Below are positions 1-5,415 of a stretch of 8,089 nucleotides of DNA, one piece after another (position 1 is the first letter of the stretch; the number at the start of each line of letters is the position of its first letter). Location of the stretch: NCBI GenBank assembly GCA_030668025.1, contig DAOUUT010000167.1:1-8089 (forward strand), read 5' to 3'. Origin of the DNA: Promethearchaeota archaeon. GTDB taxonomy: Archaea; Asgardarchaeota; Lokiarchaeia; Sigynarchaeales; SOKP01. The notes under the pieces were generated by a model. The model was given only the letters and a program-made list of their open reading frames with translations. It was not told where the DNA came from and ran no database searches. Made by a program: the position numbers and the translations under genes.

Positions 1-70
1 AATATTCGCTTACTTTTTAGCGGATTCTTAACTTTGATATTTGAATTAAAATTTTTTTAAACGAATAACT

Positions 71-811
71 ATGTGTCGTATGTTTTTTCAGTGTTCGCTT
101 GAACCCTTTCAAATTGATTTTAAAATTTTAAAAAAATTTGTTACCTCGTGCCATTGGCATTATTTAAGAAAGTATAACCTTTTTGGGCACCATGGATTGG
201 GTTGGGGCTTCGCTTATATCTCTGAAGATGACAACAAACTCGTAATAAAGCGAGATATAACTCAAATTTACCACGCGGACTGGAAAAACCTCACTAAGAT
301 TAAAACTCGTTTCCTTTTAGTCCACGCGAGAAAAACACTCCCTTGGAAAAAGAACTTTAAAGACGTACATCCTATCGATGTTGGTGAGAAATATATCATA
401 ACTCATAATGGAATTATAAAAACCTTTCCAGATAAAAAACTAAAAAACCCAGAATTGGAAAGAATTTATTCTAATACTAACTTGGACACTCGAAAATATC
501 TATGTGCTATTATTGACGAACTACAAGAAGGTAAAAATTTAAAAAATACCTTGGAATCCATTTTTAAAGAGATTGAGATAGGCGCTGGCGCGAACGCATT
601 TCTATTTAATTCTCACACCTGTAATGTCATCACTAATCATAAAACTAATTTTAACGGCAGGCACCACACATTATTTTTAAGTAAAAAACAAAAAGAAATC
701 CTTGTAAGCACAACTCCTTTAACTGATAATGCGAAAGAAATTCCTAATTACTCTTTAATTCAAATTGATTTAAATAACCTCAACCTGAATGCGATGAAAT
801 TAGAATTTTAG
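71..811 (+). CDS. Class II glutamine amidotransferase-like protein (YafJ/GATase type 2 family)
   Basis: This 246-residue protein looks like a stand-alone class II (Ntn-type) glutamine amidotransferase domain. Such domains release ammonia from glutamine or hydrolyse related amide bonds, using an N-terminal cysteine exposed by removal of Met1. Visible support: Cys2 directly after the start, which also fixes the start; GWGFAYI at about 44-50; VHARKT at 84-89, matching the family's HxR substrate-binding strand; and THNGII at 111-116, matching the Asn-Gly oxyanion-hole motif. The usual TDSE motif is not intact; the equivalent region reads SNTNLDTRKY (about 134-143). There is no synthetase or sugar isomerase domain, so the acceptor is unknown. 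No Shine-Dalgarno sequence precedes the ATG, so a leaderless transcript is possible. It converges with the membrane protein gene and is probably a single-gene unit. The fold call is fairly secure; the substrate is not predictable. Confidence 0.82.
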   Translation: MCRMFFQCSLEPFQIDFKILKKFVTSCHWHYLRKYNLFGHHGLGWGFAYISEDDNKLVIKRDITQIYHADWKNLTKIKTRFLLVHARKTLPWKKNFKDVHPIDVGEKYIITHNGIIKTFPDKKLKNPELERIYSNTNLDTRKYLCAIIDELQEGKNLKNTLESIFKEIEIGAGANAFLFNSHTCNVITNHKTNFNGRHHTLFLSKKQKEILVSTTPLTDNAKEIPNYSLIQIDLNNLNLNAMKLEF

Positions 812-828
812 CTATAAATATAAAATTT

Positions 829-850
829 TAAATAAAAAAAAATTAAAAAG
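829..850 (-). terminator. Oligo-T terminator for the minus-strand membrane protein gene
   Basis: The short gap between two convergent genes contains a run of nine A on the + strand (834-842) next to a second run of five (845-849). Read on the minus strand these are T5 and T9 tracts about 18-33 bases past the stop codon. Archaeal transcription usually ends at such oligo-T tracts without needing a strong hairpin. No comparable T tract is seen for the + strand gene ending at 811. Confidence 0.5.
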
Positions 851-866
851 GTTAATTATATCCTTT

Positions 867-1184
867 CTACTCTCCAGATTCTTCTTCGGCAGCTAACTCC
901 TCTTCCAATTCTTCGAGCGGAACTGGTGCTGGAGTTGTGAGCATTGAATATCCTATCCATATAGCAATAATTGCTATTAATAATACCATAATCCAGAGTG
1001 GTAGAACTGTGAATAATCTCCAATCGAGCCAATCGATACCAAATAATCGGAAGAGAATGTCCCAATTTGGGTTCCCACCAAGAGTGCCAAACCATAAATC
1101 AACAACGCTTCCCATGGTATAAACTACCGCGATAAGGATACCAAGGAGCATGACGATTGCGCCAATTATCTTATCTTTTGCCAT
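867..1184 (-). CDS. Small two-helix membrane protein with acidic C-terminal tail
   Basis: I do not recognise a named family. The 105-residue protein has a short basic N-terminus (MAKDK), a hydrophobic helix at about 6-29, a tryptophan-rich linker at about 30-57 (Trp31, 41, 52, 55), a second hydrophobic helix at about 58-81, a short TPAPVP hinge, and a tail at 90-105 with nine glutamates and no basic residue. By the positive-inside rule both ends would face the cytoplasm, with the linker outside. The start is supported by an AAAGGT Shine-Dalgarno-like element (1197 down to 1192) seven bases before the ATG. An antisense frame at 937-1122 and a second minus-strand frame at 856-1095 overlap it, but only this frame gives a coherent protein. 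It is divergent from the sugar kinase and may share regulation with it. Function unknown; it could be a small membrane anchor or scaffold. Confidence 0.75.
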   Translation of the reverse strand: MAKDKIIGAIVMLLGILIAVVYTMGSVVDLWFGTLGGNPNWDILFRLFGIDWLDWRLFTVLPLWIMVLLIAIIAIWIGYSMLTTPAPVPLEELEEELAAEEESGE

Positions 1185-1266
1185 TATTAATACCTTTGTT
1201 TTAAGTTTTTAGTATATTTTTTCAAGCATTTTTACATTGCTTAATATTATTTTTAAAACTATATTA

Positions 1267-1304
1267 AATTAAAACCATTCGTTAAGAATCACTTGGTTTT
1301 AATT
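1267..1304. repeat. Perfect 11-bp inverted repeat, candidate operator
   Basis: AATTAAAACCA (1267-1277) and TGGTTTTAATT (1294-1304) are exact reverse complements separated by 16 bases. The repeat sits about 22 bases upstream of the TATA-like box of the sugar kinase gene, where archaeal activators often bind, and within the region that could contain the minus-strand promoter. A smaller ATTC/GAAT repeat lies inside it (1277-1289). It could be a protein binding site or a hairpin in RNA; the position between divergent genes favours an operator. Confidence 0.5.
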
Positions 1305-1325
1305 GTGATGTTTCATAAATTGATA

Positions 1326-1333
1326 ATATAAAG
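1326..1333 (+). promoter_or_regulatory. TATA-like box of the sugar kinase/cupin operon
   Basis: ATATAAAG lies 42 bases before the kinase ATG. With the usual archaeal spacing of about 25 bases, transcription would start near 1353-1357. This gives a leader of about 20 bases that still contains the GTGGT Shine-Dalgarno-like element at 1365-1369. The spacing is internally consistent, but no start site has been measured. Confidence 0.5.
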
Positions 1334-1347
1334 CGAAGAGAGTTCTA

Positions 1348-1361
1348 AAAATCGCGATTTT
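1348..1361. promoter_or_regulatory. Perfect 14-bp palindrome at the predicted kinase transcription start
   Basis: AAAATCGCGATTTT reads the same on both strands. It is a GC-containing core (TCGCGA) in an otherwise AT-rich leader, and lies between the TATA-like box and the ribosome binding site, on top of the predicted transcription start. A dimeric repressor bound here would block transcription initiation. I saw no second copy of the TCGCGA core in the window. Confidence 0.45.
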
Positions 1362-1375
1362 AAAGTGGTAAAATT

Positions 1376-2344
1376 ATGTCAAATAACAACCAATATGTTC
1401 TAATTATTGGTTCGAGTAATATGGATTTAAACATATACTCACAGCGGTTACCGGAACAAGGTGAAACTGTAACTGGGGGTACATTTAAGCAATTCCTGGG
1501 AGGAAAAGGCGCGAATCAAGCGGTAGCTTCTGTGCGATCTGGATCTAATACTATTTTTATTGGTAAGATCGGCATAGACTCGTACGGAGACCAAATGATT
1601 TCTCAATTAAACAACGAAGGAGTAGACATAGAACATATTCTAAGGGATCCTTACGAATCGAGTGGAATCGCTTTTATACTGATAGACGAAAACGGAGAGA
1701 ACATGATTAGTGTAGCACCCGGGGCAAATTTCAATTTAACGCCAGAAGACATTCGAATGAATTCCGAAGTCATTAAAAACGCTAACGCTGTGATCGTTCA
1801 GATGGAAATTCCCATTGATTCAATCGAAGAAATTTTTAAAATAGCAGTTCAAGGGAAGGCTGTAAAAATTCTTAATCCTGCGCCGTTAAAACCTATTAGT
1901 TTATCAATTTTGAGAAATATTGACATAATAATCCCTAACGAGGGAGAACTACTACGTTTACATTCGTTTTTAAATCTTAAAGAGTTAGTTGGCGAATCTA
2001 AAGGTAAAATTATTCAAGCTTCAAAAGATATTTCAAAATTAGGAGTTAAAACAATCGTAACTACATTAGGCAGTAAAGGATGTATGATATATAACGCTGA
2101 AGAAGATAAAATTACTGAAATACCCGTTTTTAAGGTTAAACCTGTTGATACTGTAGGCGCTGGAGATTGCTTCAACGGAGTTTTAGCAAGCAAGTTAAAT
2201 CAAGGCGAAGATTTAATCACTTCGGTAAAGTACGCAACAGTTGCGGCCTCAATAGCCGTAACAAGGAAAGGAGCGCAAGAATCAATGCCCTTTATTGACG
2301 AAATTGAAACACGCTTCAAAAAGTATATGATATTGAAGATGTAG
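1376..2344 (+). CDS. rbsK: Ribokinase-like PfkB-family sugar kinase
   Basis: A cytoplasmic carbohydrate kinase of the PfkB/ribokinase family, 322 residues, close to the usual length near 300. It would transfer the ATP gamma-phosphate to a sugar, most likely D-ribose at O5. Visible motifs in order: GSSNMDLN (12-19) of the sugar-binding strand; LGGKGANQA (41-49), the family's first signature; APGAN (114-118); LNPAP (166-170); PNEGE (187-191); TTLGSKG (229-235); and DTVGAGDCFNG (258-268), the second signature, with Asp264 as catalytic base and the GAGD anion hole. The NMD and NPAP motifs favour ribokinase over fructokinase or adenosine kinase. The start follows a GTGGT element by six bases. The cupin gene begins 11 bases after the stop, so the two are probably co-transcribed. 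No transporter or RbsD-type mutarotase is adjacent, so ribose specificity remains inferred. Confidence 0.88.
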   Translation: MSNNNQYVLIIGSSNMDLNIYSQRLPEQGETVTGGTFKQFLGGKGANQAVASVRSGSNTIFIGKIGIDSYGDQMISQLNNEGVDIEHILRDPYESSGIAFILIDENGENMISVAPGANFNLTPEDIRMNSEVIKNANAVIVQMEIPIDSIEEIFKIAVQGKAVKILNPAPLKPISLSILRNIDIIIPNEGELLRLHSFLNLKELVGESKGKIIQASKDISKLGVKTIVTTLGSKGCMIYNAEEDKITEIPVFKVKPVDTVGAGDCFNGVLASKLNQGEDLITSVKYATVAASIAVTRKGAQESMPFIDEIETRFKKYMILKM

Positions 2345-2355
2345 GTGTAAAAAAC

Positions 2356-3036
2356 ATGTTAGAAGAGATAATTCAACCTGAGAAAGGCACAAATCTTAGA
2401 AAAAATGGGCAAGAAGAACTAACAATTCTGATGGATTCAAATGCTCTAAAAAAAATATTTCTTATAAATGGAACCACTTTTCTCACTCAAAATTTAAGTG
2501 CGTCTAATCTAGTTGTAAAACCAAACAACTATTACATGATAATTAATAAAGGAGATGAGGAAATTAATGTAAAATATAGTATCGATATTTCGAGTCATAT
2601 AGTAATTTATAAACCTTATGTGTACGAATCGTTTAAAAAAGAAAATTTTGACCCATTTCGGTTTAGCAAGAAATATAATGTTCCAGATGGATATATTGAT
2701 ACTTTATCTAAGTGGTACAGTATTAAATTCACATATCCTGATTATAATTTAATATTCATTAAACCAAAGATAGGAATCTCTATCCAAACTCATAAATTTA
2801 GAAGTGAAATGTGGAAAGTATTGAAAGGTAAACCAATAATAATTAACGGGAATAAGGTATATTATTTTGTTGAAAAAGGAACCGAGTTTTTAAACGCAAA
2901 AATGACTTACCACGCCGTTATAAATCCAAATAACAATCCTGAACAATTTGTTTTAATAGAAGAAAAATGGAGTGGTGAATTCGACGAGGAAGATATAATA
3001 AGAGCGTTCAACCCCAATAATTATCATTACTTATAA
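2356..3036 (+). CDS. Cupin protein related to the C-terminal domain of type II phosphomannose isomerase
   Basis: The 226-residue protein has a recognisable cupin at about 130-218. IQTHKFRSEMWKVLKG (143-158) lines up with the LQ-HHHRSEHW-VV-G strand pair of type II phosphomannose isomerases, NAKMTYHAVINP (180-191) with their PxGxxHxLxNP strand, and the ending GEFDEEDIIRAF (207-218) with GxYLGEDDIVRFED. Of the usual metal ligands, His146, Glu151 and His186 are present, but Phe148 replaces one histidine, so metal binding may be altered. Residues 1-110 are divergent and could be a degenerate first cupin half. There is no nucleotidyltransferase domain. An AGGTG element (2343-2347) overlapping the kinase stop codon decides the start. 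Pairing with a sugar kinase suggests sugar-phosphate isomerisation or binding, but activity is uncertain. Confidence 0.7.
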   Translation: MLEEIIQPEKGTNLRKNGQEELTILMDSNALKKIFLINGTTFLTQNLSASNLVVKPNNYYMIINKGDEEINVKYSIDISSHIVIYKPYVYESFKKENFDPFRFSKKYNVPDGYIDTLSKWYSIKFTYPDYNLIFIKPKIGISIQTHKFRSEMWKVLKGKPIIINGNKVYYFVEKGTEFLNAKMTYHAVINPNNNPEQFVLIEEKWSGEFDEEDIIRAFNPNNYHYL

Positions 3037-3127
3037 TTCACGAAAGTAAGAATTTATTACTCATTTTACCCGATAAAATATGAGATTTTGATATGATATA
3101 GTCTTCCTTGGAGTTCACATTCCATCC

Positions 3128-3160
3128 TTTTAAATTTTGTGTTTTTAGTTCCTTTGTTTT
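3128..3160 (+). terminator. T-rich termination tract after the kinase/cupin operon
   Basis: Several T runs (four to five T each, including TTTTT at 3142-3146 and TTTT at 3157-3160) lie about 90-125 bases past the cupin stop and well before the uS19 promoter. Clustered oligo-T tracts are the usual archaeal termination signal. The tract is less clean than a single long T run, so the exact end cannot be given. Confidence 0.35.
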
Positions 3161-3231
3161 AATAAAATTAAAATTTGATAGATAACTTCTATTCATTACA
3201 CAAAGTAATAAAAGTGTAAAAAAAAAATCAT

Positions 3232-3239
3232 TATAAATT
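3232..3239 (+). promoter_or_regulatory. TATA-like box ahead of the uS19 ribosomal operon
   Basis: TATAAATT is preceded by a run of ten A (3218-3227) that could serve as the purine-rich TFB recognition element region. Its distance from the uS19 ATG (28 bases to the box edge) predicts a start near 3259-3263 and a leader of only a few bases. That would cut off most of the GGTG element at 3258-3261, so either the leader is almost absent or a more upstream promoter is used. Confidence 0.45.
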
Positions 3240-3266
3240 AAATGGAACAAGTAGATTGGTGTAAAA

Positions 3267-3812
3267 ATGGCCCAAAATGAAGAAAAGAACGATGGAGAAC
3301 AAAAAGAAACGAAAAAAGAAGAAACTATAAAAGAAACTGTCAAAGAATCTTCTAAAGAATCTGAAGAAGTAGAAGAGACTAAAGAATTAGATCTTGTAAA
3401 AGAAAGAGATCGTCTTAAATTTCATTATAGAGGTCACACATTAGACGAATTAAAGAGAATGAATATGGACGCGTTTATTCAATTGCTACCAGCACGAGCG
3501 CGAAGATCACTAAAAAGAGGATTACCTCCTAGACAGAGAAAGCTTCTTGAAAGACTCAGACGGGCATACAGAGCCAAAAAAAGAGGAAAAGATCTTCTTA
3601 CGCGAACACATGTGAGAGATATGTTGATTTTTCCTGAGATGGTAGGTTTGAAAATAGGCGTCTATAACGGAAAACAATATGAAGTTGTTGATGTAAAACC
3701 AGAAATGATTGGACATTATTTAGGAGAGTTTTCACTCACTAGAAGACGCGTTCAACATGGTTCTCCAGGAATTGGAGCCACACGTTCAAGTAAATATGTT
3801 CCTTTAAAGTAA
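3267..3812 (+). CDS. rps19: 30S ribosomal protein uS19 (S19) with long charged N-terminal extension
   Basis: uS19 binds 16S rRNA in the head of the small subunit. The core starts near residue 50 with [11 protein letters not shown] (52-62), followed by [22 protein letters not shown] (73-94) and the strongly conserved ending [33 protein letters not shown] (149-181), all typical of archaeal/eukaryotic S19. The total of 181 residues exceeds the usual archaeal length because residues 1-49 form a Glu/Lys-rich extension, probably disordered or helical. The start is supported by GGTG (3258-3261) five bases upstream; the next methionines, at 65 and 67, lie inside the core, so the extension cannot be an artefact of a too-early start. 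It is the first ribosomal gene of this cluster segment and lies 42 bases before uL22. Confidence 0.96.
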   Translation: MAQNEEKNDGEQKETKKEETIKETVKESSKESEEVEETKELDLVKERDRLKFHYRGHTLDELKRMNMDAFIQLLPARARRSLKRGLPPRQRKLLERLRRAYRAKKRGKDLLTRTHVRDMLIFPEMVGLKIGVYNGKQYEVVDVKPEMIGHYLGEFSLTRRRVQHGSPGIGATRSSKYVPLK

Positions 3813-3854
3813 TCAATATAATAATAATATAAATAATAATTGAGATGATATAAA

Positions 3855-4334
3855 ATGCCTAACTGGGGTTATTCCTTTAGTGAAGAAAAATACGATTTAG
3901 ATAGGTTGGCAAAAGCTTCAGGGAGAGATTTACGGATAAAGCCAAAACCCTCAAGAGAAATTTGTGCCGTGATAAATGGTATGAAATTAGATCAAGCTAA
4001 AAGGTATCTTGAAAAAGTTATTCAGTTAAAACAATCAGTGCCTTTCAGAAGACATAAAAAAAAACAAGCTCATAGAAAAGATTTAAAACAATTCAATTGG
4101 TATGCTGGTAGATATCCCCAAAAAGCAGCCGCAAGAATCTATGAACTTCTCACTTCCGTCGAATCCAACGCAGAATATAAAGGTTTAGACATCGATCAAT
4201 GCAGGCTTATTCACGCTGCTACACATAGGGGTCGAATCATAAAGCGCTACATTGAACGCGCTCACGGTAGATCGACGGCAAAATTTAGGCATTTAAGTCA
4301 TGTAGAAATTGTAATTTACGAATTTCCAAGTTAA
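3855..4334 (+). CDS. rpl22: 50S ribosomal protein uL22 (L22)
   Basis: uL22 is a large-subunit protein whose long beta-hairpin lines the peptide exit tunnel. The 159-residue protein shows the archaeal/eukaryotic form: KASGRDLRIKPKPSREI (20-36), the AKRYLEKVIQLKQSVPFRRHKKK block (48-70) with the inserted His/Lys-rich segment at 66-74, NAEYKGLD (105-112), and the hairpin RGRIIKRYIERAHGRSTAKFRHLSHVEIVI (125-154). The start follows GAGATGAT (3842-3849), a Shine-Dalgarno-like element, by five bases. The 42-base gap from uS19 is made almost only of A and T. It sits in the conserved uS19-uL22-uS3 order. Confidence 0.96.
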   Translation: MPNWGYSFSEEKYDLDRLAKASGRDLRIKPKPSREICAVINGMKLDQAKRYLEKVIQLKQSVPFRRHKKKQAHRKDLKQFNWYAGRYPQKAAARIYELLTSVESNAEYKGLDIDQCRLIHAATHRGRIIKRYIERAHGRSTAKFRHLSHVEIVIYEFPS

Positions 4335-4377
4335 TTAATAAAAATAAATTAAAAAATAAAGTTAAATATTAAAGATA

Positions 4378-5190
4378 ATGACTCCCTTGGCAAAACATTT
4401 CATTGAACAAGGCATTAAGTTGATGCAAATTAACGAATTCTTGCGTTCAGAGTTTGTTAGAGCTGGATTTGCAGGTATTGAAATGCAACAAACCCCTCTT
4501 GGTGTGAGGATAACGCTTAGAACAAGTCGTCCAGGTCTCGTGATAGGCAAAGGCGGTAAGCGTATTCAAGAGATTACAGATATCTTACAAACCAAATTTG
4601 ACCTGGAATTACCCCAGATAGAAGTAGAAGAGGTGCTGAACCCCGATTTAAACGCCCAAATTATGGCTGAGAGGCTTGCGTATAGTCTCGATAGAGGAAG
4701 GCATTATAGAAGGGCCGGTTATTACATATTACGCAAAATTATGGATTCTGGTGCAAGGGGTACAGAGATTATAGTTTCGGGTAAGGTAACTAGCCAAAGA
4801 GCCAGAACTACAGTTTTTAGGGCTGGTACAATGAAAAAATCGGGTCAACCCGCTCAAGAAGGAGTGGACAAAGGAGTAGCCCAATGCGTTCAGAAGAGTG
4901 GAACTCTTGGAATCATAGTAAAAATTATGCAAGCGGACATAAGAATGGGAGACACAGTTAAAATTAATAATGAAGCACTAGCAAAAGTGCAAGGAAAAAA
5001 GGAAGCTGAATTAACTAAAACGAGAGCAGAGAAAGATTACGAAATTACATCAGAAGAAGGAGAGCTCACCGAAGTGGAAAAAGAATTATTTGAAGATGTA
5101 GAAGAAGAAGATATTTCTGAAATTTCGCTAGAGCCAGAAAAAGAAGGCGAAGAAAAAGATAATAAAAAGGAAAAAGAAGTAAAAAAGTAA
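4378..5190 (+). CDS. rps3: 30S ribosomal protein uS3 (S3) with acidic/lysine-rich C-terminal tail
   Basis: uS3 sits on the solvent face of the small-subunit head near the mRNA entry channel. The N-terminal KH domain is clear: KHFIEQGIKLMQINEFL (6-22), then GLVIGKGGKRIQEI (53-66) with the GKGG loop at 57-60. The C-terminal domain follows, with GARGTEIIVSGKVTSQRARTTVFRAG at about 124-149 and the conserved IKIMQADIRMGD-type strand at about 181-193. Residues from about 206 to 270 form a Glu/Lys-rich tail, probably disordered. The start is the first ATG after an in-frame stop at 4363-4365; only TTA, AAG and ATA codons lie between. No Shine-Dalgarno sequence precedes it, unlike most neighbours. An internal leaderless transcript or coupling to uL22 could explain this. 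Confidence 0.95.
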   Translation: MTPLAKHFIEQGIKLMQINEFLRSEFVRAGFAGIEMQQTPLGVRITLRTSRPGLVIGKGGKRIQEITDILQTKFDLELPQIEVEEVLNPDLNAQIMAERLAYSLDRGRHYRRAGYYILRKIMDSGARGTEIIVSGKVTSQRARTTVFRAGTMKKSGQPAQEGVDKGVAQCVQKSGTLGIIVKIMQADIRMGDTVKINNEALAKVQGKKEAELTKTRAEKDYEITSEEGELTEVEKELFEDVEEEDISEISLEPEKEGEEKDNKKEKEVKK

Positions 5191-5205
5191 AAAAGGGTGT
5201 AAAAG

Positions 5206-5415
5206 ATGGATATTATTACCGCGGAAAAGGTCCGAGAAATGGACGATCGAGAAATGGAGCGAACCCTATTAACGTTAAGAGAAGAATTAATGATGTTATA
5301 TAGCCAACAAACGGGTGGTGGTATCGCTGATAATCCTGCAAAGGCAAAACTCTTAAGGAAACAAATAGCAAGAGTTCTTACAGTAAAAAATGAAATGATA
5401 AAGTTGAATGTATAA
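5206..5415 (+). CDS. rpl29: 50S ribosomal protein uL29 (L29)
   Basis: uL29 is a small two-helix protein near the exit tunnel where signal recognition particle docks. The 69-residue length is typical. It starts with the family's short N-terminal segment (ITAEKVREMDDREMERTLLTLREELMMLYSQQ, 4-35), has a glycine-rich turn GGGIADNPAKAK (37-48), and ends with the RKQIARVLTVKNE helix (51-63). GGGTG (5195-5199) lies six bases before the ATG. The gene begins 15 bases after uS3, and its TAA stop overlaps the rnp1 start by one base (TAATG), suggesting translational coupling. Confidence 0.93.
   Translation: MDIITAEKVREMDDREMERTLLTLREELMMLYSQQTGGGIADNPAKAKLLRKQIARVLTVKNEMIKLNV

Larger units (their letters stand above)
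1185..1375. promoter_or_regulatory. Divergent intergenic region with promoters for the membrane protein and sugar kinase genes
   Basis: This 191-base AT-rich gap must hold both start regions. On the minus side, AAAATATACT (1220 down to 1211) resembles a TATA box but lies rather close to the Shine-Dalgarno element at 1197-1192; other AT-rich candidates lie at about 1245-1268, so the minus promoter is not resolved. The plus side has a clearer TATA-like box plus two inverted repeats, listed separately. No small gene or RNA gene was recognised here. Confidence 0.5.
3037..3266 (+). other. Non-coding gap between the cupin gene and the ribosomal protein cluster
   Basis: This 230-base AT-rich gap separates the two + strand operons. 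It contains weak hairpins soon after the cupin stop: AGTAA/TTACT at 3045-3061, and CTCATTTTA with TAAAATATGAG at 3060-3084 (two-base bulge). These share bases and could not form together. A T-rich tract follows at 3128-3160 and a TATA-like box at 3232-3239. A minus-strand open frame at 3038-3343 runs through it but has no family resemblance and extends into uS19, so it is not called. Confidence 0.5.

Noticed and set aside
5..24. Short hairpin TTCGCT/AGCGGA at the left edge (one G-U pair)
   Set aside because: The stem is only six pairs with one wobble, and the gene to its left is outside the window, so a terminator call cannot be judged.
856..1122. Open frames overlapping the small membrane protein gene (856-1095 minus, 937-1122 plus)
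   Set aside because: They lie in other frames over 867-1184, have no membrane pattern, family signature or convincing ribosome binding site, and the 867-1184 frame is clearly better.
23..1290. Shared 10-mer GATTCTTAAC at 23-32 and its reverse complement GTTAAGAATC at 1281-1290, both upstream of genes
   Set aside because: Tens of 10-base matches are expected by chance in 8 kb of AT-rich DNA when both strands are compared, so position alone is not enough to call a shared operator.
3038..3343. Minus-strand open frame of 101 codons between the cupin and uS19
   Set aside because: Its start half is the antisense of the uS19 Glu/Lys-rich extension, which gives Ser/Phe-rich sequence, and the rest is AT-rich gap sequence with no recognisable protein.
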